Assembly: GCF_028823535.1 (NCBI RefSeq)
Contig: NZ_JAQIYM010000007.1
Coordinates: forward strand, 293,874 to 357,873
DNA: 64,000 bases
Source: Pseudomonas serbica
GTDB lineage: Bacteria; Pseudomonadota; Gammaproteobacteria; Pseudomonadales; Pseudomonadaceae
Direction of reading: 5' to 3'
Part shown: positions 53,423 to 61,606 of the stretch, one piece after another
Numbering within the stretch: position 1 is the stretch's first letter
How the letters are laid out: each line of letters starts with the position of its first letter
The notes under the pieces: generated by a model
What the model saw: only the letters and a program-made list of their open reading frames with translations
What the model was told of the DNA's origin: nothing
Database searches by the model: none
Program-made: the position numbers and the translations under genes

Positions 53423-53701
53423 ATGACCGACGATCACACCCCCGACTTCACCAAAGTCCCCACCGGCATGCTGCCGTTCCCACCTGTTGAAGACGTGTTT
53501 GTCGCCGATCAACTGGAACTGGCCAACCATCTGCACCCTTTGTTCAGCTTAGATATCAGCACCGTAAACCCCGAGTGGTCGGGCGTGCTGCACATGCTCA
53601 GCCCGTTGGAACCGTACGAGGGCTTTGTCGGCGAGCTGAACGAGCGGGACGGGTGCCATGGCTACCATTACCGGACGGCCGGCGCAAACAGAGCCGATTG
53701 A
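53423..53701 (+). CDS. Hypothetical protein, possibly truncated
   Basis: The 92-residue product is read from the ATG at 53423 behind AAGGAAGAATCTCTG. It is acidic and soluble (PTGMLPFPPVEDVFVADQLE, WSGVLHMLSPLEPYEGFVGE). The last ~10 residues look unlike the rest, so it may be the front part of a longer gene cut by deletion. I do not recognise it. It lies 46 bp after the CbrC-like gene. Confidence 0.5.
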   Translation: MTDDHTPDFTKVPTGMLPFPPVEDVFVADQLELANHLHPLFSLDISTVNPEWSGVLHMLSPLEPYEGFVGELNERDGCHGYHYRTAGANRAD

Positions 53702-53740
53702 AGGCTTGGTGCTATTCACCTTCGATTACAGTTGAATCCC

Positions 53741-54214
53741 ATGAACAAGACCGAACTGCAAACTCTTGTAGTCAGGGTTAAAAAGTATCTCTTGATTATC
53801 TTTTTGCTCTGCCTTGCAGGCGTTTTCATCTATGCGTACCTGCAGAAACCGGAATTTCCTTCCGAGGTAGTCCTGAAGCAAGACTTCATTCCGGGGCAGT
53901 CGATCTACATCGTTCAAGATGCCAGGGATCCAGATGAGCCCAAAAACCTGAGGTTCTACGTCAACAATGGCGACGGCAGGAATAATGAGACGATGAAGGT
54001 GCTCCTCGGCAAGACCCCGGCCTTCCTGGTCTCGGACACTGACTTGAAGGACGTGGTAATCCAGCGTGTCTCCAACGGCCTGCACATCAAGCTCAAAGGC
54101 GCAGTCTCGAATTACCAGAGCAACCTTTACCTTGAAGACGGCGACACTTACACCACCTACCGTGTAAGCCTTGAGCAAGTCGAAACGCGACCGCCCTTGC
54201 CGAGCGGTCGGTAA
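53741..54214 (+). CDS. Single-pass membrane protein of unknown function
   Basis: The product has 157 residues from the ATG at 53741. A single membrane segment lies at about 17-36 (YLLIIFLLCLAGVFIYAYLQ). The following ~120 residues would be periplasmic, with beta-rich text such as QSIYIVQDARDPDEPKNLRF. No lipobox or known domain is visible. The topology would suit an immunity protein against a periplasm-active effector, but this is only contextual. The ribosome site is weak. Confidence 0.55.
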   Translation: MNKTELQTLVVRVKKYLLIIFLLCLAGVFIYAYLQKPEFPSEVVLKQDFIPGQSIYIVQDARDPDEPKNLRFYVNNGDGRNNETMKVLLGKTPAFLVSDTDLKDVVIQRVSNGLHIKLKGAVSNYQSNLYLEDGDTYTTYRVSLEQVETRPPLPSGR

Positions 54215-54216
54215 GC

Positions 54217-54285
54217 TTATTTCAGCAAGGCAACCACTGCGCAGACAACCGCAATCACCAGCGCCGGCCACTGCATCGGCAAATC
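54217..54285 (-). pseudogene. 3' remnant of a membrane-protein gene
   Basis: On the minus strand about 23 codons read IIDLPMQWPALVIAVVCAVV then ALLK and a TAA stop at 54217-54219. This looks like the hydrophobic C-terminus of a membrane protein whose upstream part is missing: the frame runs into the M48-derived fragment. It is likely a deletion scar. Confidence 0.4.
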
Positions 54286-54466
54286 GATGATACTGGTTGC
54301 TGGCGGGGGGGCTGGTCGTATTGATGGCGTGCCTGCTGCCATTCTCGTTGCGCATGCTCAAGCGGGCGAACAAGACGGCGTTGTTGCGGATGCCCGAGCA
54401 CTTGGTATCTGCGAACCTAAAGGCGCCATTGCCGATCCGGCACATCGCCGATTTTGGCCTGCAAGC
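54286..54466 (+). pseudogene. Fragment duplicated from the M48 protease gene
   Basis: About 180 bp starting GATACTGGTTGCTGGCGGGG match 51583-51760 inside the M48 gene at roughly 85-90% by eye, ending at GATTTTGGCCTGCAA in both. The fragment has no start or stop of its own and joins directly to the 3' end of the DUF6966-like gene. It is a decayed partial copy. Confidence 0.75.
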
Positions 54467-54480
54467 GTGGGGTGCGAAGT

Positions 54481-54759
54481 TCAATGGCACCGTGCGCAGA
54501 GCTGATGGAGGTCTGATAGCAGCGTCTGAAGTTCGTTATTTTCGGCCAGCAAGGGCGTTGCGTCTTCATACAGAACAACGTCGTTGATCGAGCCCATGCC
54601 GCCGTACAGCGACATCAATCGAGACAACGCGTACGCCGTATCCTGAGGCAGCGCAAGGCTGCACTCCTCAAGTCTGTCGGCCCATTGCGGGTGACCGAAT
54701 CTCCTCAGTAGTTCTGCTGTTCGGGCAAGGTTCGAGGAGATCTTGCAGATGTCTTTCAT
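54481..54759 (-). CDS. DUF6966-like small protein, candidate immunity protein
   Basis: The 92-residue protein (start ATG near 54759; a TTG at 54789 is less likely) reads LRRFGHPQWADRLEECSLAL, SLYGGMGSINDVVLYEDATP and ENNELQTLLSDLHQLC. This matches my memory of DUF6966, a family found beside toxins. It starts 19 bp after the 115-residue gene and is the last of the minus-strand array. A broken copy lies at 52030-52195. Confidence 0.6.
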   Translation of the reverse strand: MKDICKISSNLARTAELLRRFGHPQWADRLEECSLALPQDTAYALSRLMSLYGGMGSINDVVLYEDATPLLAENNELQTLLSDLHQLCARCH

Positions 54760-54778
54760 GGCGCCAGTCCTGAGCGAA

Positions 54779-55126
54779 TCATTTATCAAAGTTCACAACG
54801 CTGACGGAACCATTGTGCCAATCGACCGAGTAACTGAGGCCATTCCAGTTACTAACGATCAACGCCCCGTTTTTGTCGCACTGAAGACTCATGTATGGCT
54901 TGTCTGCTTGCGTGCCGTGGGGACTTTCCTGGATGAACCAAACCACCTTTCCCTGCCTCGATAGTGCAAGGATGTTTTTGTTGAAAATGACATTTGAAGG
55001 GGACTCGATCAGGACCGCGAGCCTGTCGTCATGCTGCAAGGCGACTTTGACCGGGTGAGGCAGGTGAATGGATTGATCTGCTATCCAAAGGGTGCCGTTG
55101 TCAACGTGGTACCAGGTTTCGGTCAT
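54779..55126 (-). CDS. Hypothetical beta-rich protein
   Basis: The 115-residue protein has alternating short strands (WYHVDNGTLWIADQSIHLPH, ILALSRQGKVVWFIQESPHG, LIVSNWNGLSYSVDW), suggestive of a small beta-sheet or partial propeller fold. It has no signal. The ATG follows GAGGTAACGTC. It is in the same-strand run of small genes behind the effector. Family unknown to me. Confidence 0.55.
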   Translation of the reverse strand: MTETWYHVDNGTLWIADQSIHLPHPVKVALQHDDRLAVLIESPSNVIFNKNILALSRQGKVVWFIQESPHGTQADKPYMSLQCDKNGALIVSNWNGLSYSVDWHNGSVSVVNFDK

Positions 55127-55165
55127 GACGTTACCTCTAGTGTTATCCCTGAAGTCGCAGCAATT

Positions 55166-56074
55166 TCATGTGCGAGGAAGACTTTCCGGTGGCAACCCGT
55201 TAGGCAGCTGAATCTTCAGACCGCGTGAGATCTGAATGCCTATGTAGAAGGCATCCCCCAGTACGCCAGCAAGTTCAGGATCGTCGGCTTCAAACTCTTT
55301 GCTGGCCCAAACGCCGATGGTCAATTGGTGCAACCGGGCTTTATCTTTTTCAACGCCCAGCAACACGTTCTTGATGAATTGCAACTGGATTAACGAGCTT
55401 GAATAAATCTGGAATTCTGGACAGCCGTTGTATCTCAGGGCGGTGATGGTGATCGCATTGTCAATGTAGTCGAGGGCAGTTGTCGGCGTTTTCAAGAGGC
55501 GGTCCCTCTCGGTACCAACGTCTTGATTGCTGCGCGACGCCACGTATTGATCAAACATTCGGACCTGCTCTCCAATCCGGGCAGAGTCTCGATTGGAATC
55601 AACATGTTTTCTATAGGTAAGGAATTGTTCCGATTGTGGTCCATGGGCCAACAGCGAAACAATGGCCGCACATTGTATGAGCCAATAGATTTCGAACGAG
55701 GATTCGGTACCTCGACAATAACCAATATCTGTCCCCTTGCCGTACAAGTCACGAGCCAGTTGGCTGGCTTTATCGCGGTTTATCGTCGTCTCTGATGTCC
55801 ATCCGGCCCGGTCATTTGCGATGACGAATACCCGATAACGCTGCAACAGGAGGGCATCCACTAGCGTCAGGTCCGGGCAGGCAGGGGGCATCAACGGTAC
55901 AAAAACCTCTGGCTCACGATTGCTCGGCAGCCACGACAGGTTCCTTTCCACTCGGGAAGGTTGCTTGTCCACTTCGGTCAAGGTGGCTGCATCGACAACC
56001 TGCTCGGTGGGGGCGGGTGGAGGAGCGGGCTTTTGTCTGAAAAAGGTTTTCAAGCGCTTCAGTAGTTTTGACAT
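55166..56074 (-). CDS. Hypothetical protein (302 aa)
   Basis: The protein has a basic N-terminus (SKLLKRLKTFFRQKPAPPPA), a proline-rich linker and a helical domain from about residue 60. That domain includes DLTLVDALLLQRYRVFVIAN and ARDLYGKGTDIGYCRGTESS. No membrane segment or catalytic motif is recognised. It lies 68 bp behind the immunity-like gene at 56143 on the same strand. It could be another immunity protein or an unrelated cargo gene. Confidence 0.6.
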   Translation of the reverse strand: MSKLLKRLKTFFRQKPAPPPAPTEQVVDAATLTEVDKQPSRVERNLSWLPSNREPEVFVPLMPPACPDLTLVDALLLQRYRVFVIANDRAGWTSETTINRDKASQLARDLYGKGTDIGYCRGTESSFEIYWLIQCAAIVSLLAHGPQSEQFLTYRKHVDSNRDSARIGEQVRMFDQYVASRSNQDVGTERDRLLKTPTTALDYIDNAITITALRYNGCPEFQIYSSSLIQLQFIKNVLLGVEKDKARLHQLTIGVWASKEFEADDPELAGVLGDAFYIGIQISRGLKIQLPNGLPPESLPRT

Positions 56075-56142
56075 GGAGGTAGCCGTTCAAGGATTTTGAT
56101 TTCGAGGACAGCGGTCCATTGGTCCGGAGTGACGAGCTTGCC

Positions 56143-56406
56143 TTAGATAGCCGTTCCTCTATTGGCCCCCGGCTGCACAATCAGCAGGTCATCCAGCTCT
56201 CTGCGGCGACAGCTCATGGCAAACGCCAGGGCCGTATCAAAATCCGTTTGGAAGAGATCGAAGTTTGCCCGGTCAATTTGGTAATACTCCTCGTAGTCGA
56301 CCATGCCGTTGCTGACTGGAATCGACAGGTAAAGGCGACCTGTAGTCTCCTCGACGCCTAAGGCAAACATATGTTCACGGCTTTTGAAAACGTCACTGAA
56401 TTTCAT
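56143..56406 (-). CDS. Small hypothetical protein, candidate immunity protein
   Basis: The product has 87 residues from the ATG at 56406, behind AAGGACACG: it begins MKFSDVFKSREHMFALGVEE and continues with LYLSIPVSNGMVDYEEYYQI. The first 14 bp overlap the end of the gene at 56393. I recall similar small proteins beside Pseudomonas toxin genes, with no assigned function. Acidic and soluble. Confidence 0.6.
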   Translation of the reverse strand: MKFSDVFKSREHMFALGVEETTGRLYLSIPVSNGMVDYEEYYQIDRANFDLFQTDFDTALAFAMSCRRRELDDLLIVQPGANRGTAI

Positions 56407-56623
56407 CGTGTCCTTGATCTGGTGGTTGGCGGTTTTTATCTTCGCGCATTCTGGATTTAATGAGTTTGTACGATGACCAGTCGCGACCACCAATCAGCTC
56501 AATGTAAAAGTTCGCGTAAGCGCCGTTCAGATCACCCAGCATTCTCAGATTTGTTTCGTCGAAAAGGCGGTGGCCAGGAATAATGTCTTCGTTGGCGAAA
56601 CGCTCGCCTTTCTGAATAGCCAT
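56393..56623 (-). CDS. Small protein paralogous to the adjacent putative immunity protein
   Basis: The 76-residue protein contains GHRLFDETNLRMLGDLNGAY followed by ANFYIELIGG. The next gene upstream (56686) has GRYLFTEEGLQQYAELEHAF followed by AEFKIELIGG at the corresponding place. The shared G-x-x-L-F-x-E pattern and IELIGG ending show common ancestry; this copy lacks the N-terminal ~45 residues. It starts behind AAGGATTGA. It overlaps the next gene. Confidence 0.6.
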   Translation of the reverse strand: MAIQKGERFANEDIIPGHRLFDETNLRMLGDLNGAYANFYIELIGGRDWSSYKLIKSRMREDKNRQPPDQGHDEIQ

Positions 56624-56685
56624 TCAATCCTTACCGCGTTGCAGTACGCCTTGCTTGAGTCAAGGGGCTACGGCATTTTATGTGC

Positions 56686-57015
56686 TTATGTAGGTTTCGG
56701 ATTACTGTTCTTCTTTTCTTCCATCTGGGCTTTCAGTCGACGTAGCGTCGGGGATTCTCCTCCGATCAGTTCGATTTTAAACTCCGCAAAAGCGTGCTCA
56801 AGCTCTGCATATTGCTGCAACCCCTCCTCAGTGAACAGATAGCGTCCAGGGATATCCCGCCATTCCATAGGTGTGCGGATTTGACCACGCTCGGCCAAAT
56901 CCATCAGAGGGGCCAGTTCTAGATCCAATTTAGCTGCAGCAGGGTCTTTTGCCTTTAATGCATCGATGGCTGCCCGTAGCTTCAGGGTCTTTTCTTTAAG
57001 TTTTTCGATATCCAT
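56686..57015 (-). CDS. Putative cognate immunity protein of the 57024 effector
   Basis: The 109-residue protein has a helical N-terminus (EKTLKLRAAIDALKAKDPAA) and the conserved-looking domain GRYLFTEEGLQQYAELEHAF-AEFKIELIGG. It has no signal, so it would act in the cytoplasm. Its start lies 8 bp behind the stop of the predicted effector gene, the normal place of an immunity gene. Its paralogue is immediately downstream. Confidence 0.65.
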   Translation of the reverse strand: MDIEKLKEKTLKLRAAIDALKAKDPAAAKLDLELAPLMDLAERGQIRTPMEWRDIPGRYLFTEEGLQQYAELEHAFAEFKIELIGGESPTLRRLKAQMEEKKNSNPKPT

Positions 57016-57023
57016 AGGAGGCT

Positions 57024-58484
57024 CTAGTTAGCTGTGGTTCCGATCAATTTTGGTGTTCCCCACTCGGCACGGTTAGGTGTCAGATATTGGAATGATTCAC
57101 CGGTTCTCTGGATTGCACCGCCCAATTCTGATGTAGGGGCGACTTTACTGACAAAAACCTCGGTTGGCTTCAATGGTGCCATCTCGTAGATCGAATAGGT
57201 GGTTGATTCGCTGCTCAACGGCAATCCGAACGAATCAGCCAGTGTCCTCCCGGAGTTCGCGGCTGCCTGTAGCTCCTCATGAGTGGTAAAGAACGGCGAG
57301 TAAGGTGAAACGCCTTGGCCTTCGGGCACGATTTTCACAAGGGGCGAATCCATTAACCTTACTTCGGGGATGGTGGAGCCGGAAGCTACCTGGTCGAACG
57401 CCCGTGAGTAGATGGTTGTTGCATCAGCGTCAGGGGCAGCCGCTTGCAGTTTGCCCAGCAGTTTTTCCCCGTCAGGCGTATTCAGGAAGCCTTCGATTTG
57501 CTCGTTCGACAAGCCCTTGGTCTGGAAGGTTTTGACCTTCTTGACCTGATCCTCCACCGAAACGAAGTCAGGGTCCTGCTTGGCGTAATACTCACGCATT
57601 GTCTCCGGCTCGGCCTTCTGAAGAGGCGCCGGTTCCTTCACCCGCAACTCATCCCGAGCCAGCAACTTCTGCTCATTCCTTGCCAACCAACCCGCCAACT
57701 GCTTGTTCGATATCTCCGCCTGAAGCTTCGCACTGCGGGTCGCGATGCTTTCCATGCTGTTCATCACACCGGCTTTCATCTGGCCCCGGGTCAGGTAGGT
57801 GACGATGGCGGTGAGCAGCAGGAGTACAAGCTGCTCCTGCCCGCGAGCCAGTTGTCGTGCCGCGCGTTCGACGCGCTCCTGTACCAGTGCAGCGGAGCCG
57901 CCGCTGGGGTCGAGGCCGGACGGCTTGAGGCCTTCTTCGGCGTGCCAGGCCGTGGCGATGCCTTCCTGCAAGGTCGAGAGGCAGGCGGGCAGGCCCTGGT
58001 AAAAATATTCGGCGATGGCGGACAGGCCCAGGGCCATGAGAATCAGGTTGCCGACTTGTAACCCGATTCCGCCACCCACCATTGCTCCAGGGCCAGCGCC
58101 GACGCCAAATGCGAAGGCCCCCGCTGCGCCGCCGGCCACGGTGCCGATCGCCACGCTGCCGCCGAGAATCATCGAGACTTCTTTGACCAGTTGCAGCAGC
58201 ACCGGCAGGATCTGCTCGATTTCAATCGAGGCCCACTTGCGCTTGAGGTCCATCTGGATGATCGGGTAGGAGAGGGTCATCGCCTGATGCACCGCATCGA
58301 TGCGATGACCGCCCATGTAGCCATAGGCCTGGCTCGCGCCATTGCTGACACGCCGGGTGAAGCCGTTCCAGTTGTCGTGAACGCTCTGCAGGCCGTCGTT
58401 GACGCCCTGGTTCAGCTCGCTGAATTTCTGGTCGAGGTTGCGTTCGACATCGGCCCAGCTGGGCACGTTGGCTAAAAGATCCAT
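57024..58484 (-). CDS. Predicted T6SS effector with hydrophobic N-terminal module and unassigned C-terminal toxin domain
   Basis: The 486-residue protein has a helical N-terminus (SWADVERNLDQKFSELNQGV). A glycine/alanine-rich hydrophobic stretch lies at about 105-160 (ILGGSVAIGTVAGGAAGAFA, GLQVGNLILMALGLSAIAEY). The charged middle leads to a C-terminal domain from about 370. The N-terminal module fits what I remember as DUF6861, seen in Pseudomonas T6SS cargo. The tail has LPLSSESTTYSIYEMAPLKP and GGAIQRTGESFQYLTP, faintly like NAD-using (ADP-ribosyltransferase or TNT-like) toxins, but no catalytic set is confirmed. It is divergent from vgrG and followed by immunity-like genes. There is no secretion signal, as expected for T6SS delivery. 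Confidence 0.65.
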   Translation of the reverse strand: MDLLANVPSWADVERNLDQKFSELNQGVNDGLQSVHDNWNGFTRRVSNGASQAYGYMGGHRIDAVHQAMTLSYPIIQMDLKRKWASIEIEQILPVLLQLVKEVSMILGGSVAIGTVAGGAAGAFAFGVGAGPGAMVGGGIGLQVGNLILMALGLSAIAEYFYQGLPACLSTLQEGIATAWHAEEGLKPSGLDPSGGSAALVQERVERAARQLARGQEQLVLLLLTAIVTYLTRGQMKAGVMNSMESIATRSAKLQAEISNKQLAGWLARNEQKLLARDELRVKEPAPLQKAEPETMREYYAKQDPDFVSVEDQVKKVKTFQTKGLSNEQIEGFLNTPDGEKLLGKLQAAAPDADATTIYSRAFDQVASGSTIPEVRLMDSPLVKIVPEGQGVSPYSPFFTTHEELQAAANSGRTLADSFGLPLSSESTTYSIYEMAPLKPTEVFVSKVAPTSELGGAIQRTGESFQYLTPNRAEWGTPKLIGTTAN

Positions 58485-59115
58485 TTACTCATCACTGTCC
58501 TTGGGGGAAAGGCGCTTCCTTGTTGCTGCAGTGAAACTGTCGATTATCCGACTTCACAGCATTGCCTGAGTGATGGCAATGGGCCGCACTTCCGACTGCG
58601 GGGCGAGTTGAAAGTTTCAACATGGATCCCATTTTTTGTTATTCGCGTTACATTCGGCAATGATGGCAATAAGGCATTAGCCGCTAATTGACAGCGCTTA
58701 ACTTCCCGTTTGTCCTTGATATATCGGCGTTTCTGGTTGGCCAGCGTGGCGATAATTATTTTTCAGGATTATCCGGAGCTGAGTTCGAAGCGCGTGGAAG
58801 CGCCCGCATGCACTGCCTGCGACTTGACAGGGCGCATAACATGCGTGTCTCCTTCCCGCGTTCGAGTACCTGTGATATTCGTAAAAGTGTGACAAATTTC
58901 TCAATTATTTAGCCGGGTAATGGCACTTTCATACTGCCTTGCGGTCGCAGTTCCTGACGCACAATGGTGTGTAATGGATTTCATTCGGTGTTTAAAAAAT
59001 CGATGAAAATCAAGAATTCATAGTTGCGGCAAACAGGGTTTTGACCCTTTTATCTGATTCGTGCGCAGTGGTTGAGAGAGGGCGGTAGCTTTCCACTGTT
59101 TTCAAGGAGATACAC
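58485..59115. other. Divergent intergenic region between effector operon and vgrG
   Basis: The 631-bp region has no convincing gene; the small ORFs at 58688-58912 overlap on both strands and lack ribosome sites. It must hold promoters for both divergent operons. It is AT-richer than flanking genes, especially 58620-58690 and 58860-59000. Confidence 0.5.
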
Positions 59116-60969
59116 ATGTTGATGGACCTTGCCGCAATGCTTTCCCCGCAGAATCGGCGCCTGTTCAAGTTCAAGAACTTCGCCAACCCCGAACAGCAAT
59201 TGTTGCTTGAGTCCTTCAAGGGGACCGAAGGTCTGTCCCGCGCGTACAACTTTGAATTGCTGCTGGTGTGCCAGGACTCCGGCGTCGAGTTGAAGTCGAT
59301 GATGGGCCAGCACGTGGTCCTGGAAATCGAACTGGCAGACGCCACGCCTCGCTACCTGGCAGGCTACCTGACGCGGTTTGCCAGCATCGGCAGCGACGGC
59401 GGCATGGCCCGCTATACGGCGACGCTGAACCCCTGGTTCTCCATGCTGAAGAACCGCTTCGACACGCGCATTTTCCAGGGTTGCACAGTCGAGGATGTCG
59501 TCACCCAGGTGTTTGCGCTGTGCACCGCGTTTTCCCGGCACGAATTCCATCTGAGCAAGCCGCTCAAGCATTACACCTACATCACCCAGTACCGCGAATC
59601 GGACTTCAACTTTGTCCAGCGCCTGCTGGAAGAAGAGGGGATGTTCTACTACTTCGAGCACACCGCCGAAGGCCACACCATGATCATCTGCGACGACTCC
59701 AGCACGCTGGTGCCGTTGCCTGAACAACCGCAGATCCGCTTCCACACGGCATCGGTCACCGAGACCGCCGACTCCATTACCCAATGGAGCGGAAACCGTC
59801 AGTTGCAGTCGGGGAAAATCGCGGTCCAGACCTTCGATTATCGTCAGCCGTCCAATCGTTTGCCGGTCGCCATGAAGAGCCTGAACAAGCAGGGCGATGT
59901 CGACGAGTTTGAAATCTACGACTTCCCCGGCCAATACACCCACGGCACCTACGACGAAGGTGAAGCGCTGCTGCGGTTGCGGGTCGAAGCGCTTGAACTC
60001 AAGGGCAAGAGTTTTCATGGCGCCAGCAACTGCCGCGCGATGAAACCCGGCTACACCTTCGAACTGCTGCAGCATTACGATCACGATCAAGGCCCCGCCG
60101 ATGATCGTCAGTTCCTGCTGATGAGCGTCGAGAGCGAAGGCCACAACAACTACCTTAGCGGGCAGCAGGCGAGCTACTACAACACCTTCTCCTGCGTGCG
60201 CAAAAAGATCGTCTTCCGCCCTCAACTCACCACCCCGCGACCGACCATCTCCGGCCCGCAAACCGCGATCATCGTCGGCCCGCCGGGGGAGGAAATATTC
60301 ACCGACGAACTCGGCCGCGTGAAGGTGCAGTTCCACTGGGACCGCAAGGGCGAGCACAACGACAAGAGCTCCTGCTGGGTCCGCGTTGCCCAGGCCGGCG
60401 CCAGCGGCGGTTTCGGCAGCATCCAGATTCCCCGTGTGGGCGATGAAGTCGTGGTGGTGTTCCTCGATGGCAACCCCGACCGCCCATTGGTCATGGGCAG
60501 CCTCTACAACAGCCAGAACACCCCGCCGTGGTCGTTGCCGGCAAACAAGACCCAGAGCGGGTTCCTGACGCGGTCGATGAAGGGCGACGGCGGTACGGCG
60601 AACTTCTTCCGCTTCGAAGACAAGTCCGGCGCCGAGCAGATCATCATGCATGCCGAGCGCAACATGGACACCGAGATTGAGGTCGACGAGACCCACAGTG
60701 TCGGCAGCAACCGCACGATCACGGTCGGTGGCACGCACACCGAAACCATCAAGAAAGACACGGTGATGAATATCCAGGAAGGCTCGCTGACGATTCAGGT
60801 CGACAACCAGTTCATTCAGGTCAGCGCCAACCAGCACATCATTCTCCAGGTGGGGGACAGCAGCATCACCCTCACGCCGGACGGCATCGAGATCAAAGGC
60901 AAGGCGATCACCACCACCAGCACCGGCACGACCCAGATCACCGGTTCCGAGGTCAGGGTCAATGACTGA
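59116..60969 (+). CDS. vgrG: T6SS spike protein VgrG (TssI)
   Basis: The 617-residue protein follows AAGGAGATACAC. It has the gp27-like region (YNFELLLVCQDSG, YLTRFASIGSDGG, YTYITQYRESDFNFVQRLLEEEGMFYYF quoted in parts), then the gp5-like OB domain (TDELGRVKVQFHWDRKGEH, RVAQAGASGGFGSIQIPRVG). It ends in a beta-helix (THTETIKKDTVMNIQEGSLT). There is no enzymatic C-terminal extension. It forms the trimeric tip on the Hcp tube. The genes behind it form a chaperone-effector cassette that VgrG probably carries. Confidence 0.97.
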   Translation: MLMDLAAMLSPQNRRLFKFKNFANPEQQLLLESFKGTEGLSRAYNFELLLVCQDSGVELKSMMGQHVVLEIELADATPRYLAGYLTRFASIGSDGGMARYTATLNPWFSMLKNRFDTRIFQGCTVEDVVTQVFALCTAFSRHEFHLSKPLKHYTYITQYRESDFNFVQRLLEEEGMFYYFEHTAEGHTMIICDDSSTLVPLPEQPQIRFHTASVTETADSITQWSGNRQLQSGKIAVQTFDYRQPSNRLPVAMKSLNKQGDVDEFEIYDFPGQYTHGTYDEGEALLRLRVEALELKGKSFHGASNCRAMKPGYTFELLQHYDHDQGPADDRQFLLMSVESEGHNNYLSGQQASYYNTFSCVRKKIVFRPQLTTPRPTISGPQTAIIVGPPGEEIFTDELGRVKVQFHWDRKGEHNDKSSCWVRVAQAGASGGFGSIQIPRVGDEVVVVFLDGNPDRPLVMGSLYNSQNTPPWSLPANKTQSGFLTRSMKGDGGTANFFRFEDKSGAEQIIMHAERNMDTEIEVDETHSVGSNRTITVGGTHTETIKKDTVMNIQEGSLTIQVDNQFIQVSANQHIILQVGDSSITLTPDGIEIKGKAITTTSTGTTQITGSEVRVND

Positions 60970-60981
60970 GGTAACGGTGTC

Positions 60982-61569
60982 ATGACCAGGGTCAGTCTCT
61001 ACGATCGCATTTCCGAAAAGCGTATTGCGCGGGAGGAAGCCGAACGCCTGGCTCAACAGAACGCGCTCCTCGTGCAGCCTGAGCCCGAGCCGGAACTCGA
61101 GCCCGAGCCTGTGTTGGCGCTGCAAGACACGCCCAGCAGTTTCTCCTTCGGGGGTTTCAACCTGGCTTTTCCGGCGGGCTTCAATTTCCGTGAGGTCCAG
61201 ACCACCCTCGAGCACCAGGGCGAGCCGATCAGCCTGACGATCAAGCGTCGTGACGTGCAACAGGGACAGACGCTGGATCAATTATTCGAAGCCTCGGTGC
61301 AGGCGTTTCGCCGGGAGCATCCGGACGTGCGCATCATCCGTCAGCGCGATGTCAGCGTGGCCGGCAATGCAGCGAAATCGGTGGATCTGCATTTCAAGTG
61401 CGGTCATGCCGATCGTCACGCGCGCCTGGTGGGTGCCCTGGTGCCCGTCGCCGGGCGTGACGATGGCCAGTGGCTGAGTATCGCTTGCGAGATCGATCCG
61501 GCCCGGCCCGCGCTCAGTCTCTGGCTGGTTGATTTTGACGGCATGCTCGACGGCCTTGCCGTGCGCTGA
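60982..61569 (+). CDS. DUF1795/DcrB-like protein, first Eag-type chaperone candidate
   Basis: The 195-residue protein has a ~50-residue N-terminal extension with a charged helix (RISEKRIAREEAERLAQQNA) and an EPEPELEPEP-type run. A DcrB-related domain follows (FNLAFPAGFNFREVQTTLEH, LTIKRRDVQQGQTLDQLFEA). DUF1795 proteins of the Eag group bind the N-terminal membrane segments of PAAR effectors before export. The gene lies 12 bp after vgrG and 37 bp before a second DUF1795 gene. The N-terminal extension is unusual for Eag proteins. Confidence 0.75.
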   Translation: MTRVSLYDRISEKRIAREEAERLAQQNALLVQPEPEPELEPEPVLALQDTPSSFSFGGFNLAFPAGFNFREVQTTLEHQGEPISLTIKRRDVQQGQTLDQLFEASVQAFRREHPDVRIIRQRDVSVAGNAAKSVDLHFKCGHADRHARLVGALVPVAGRDDGQWLSIACEIDPARPALSLWLVDFDGMLDGLAVR

Positions 61570-61606
61570 ACGCCACATTTTTTTTGATTCAAGGAAGTTA
61601 CCCAGA

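Noticed and set aside
58688..58912. Small genes in the vgrG upstream region
   Set aside because: ORFs overlap on both strands, lack ribosome sites and show no protein-like pattern.
59050..61281. 743-codon minus-strand ORF
   Set aside because: Antisense to vgrG; no recognisable domain and no ribosome site.
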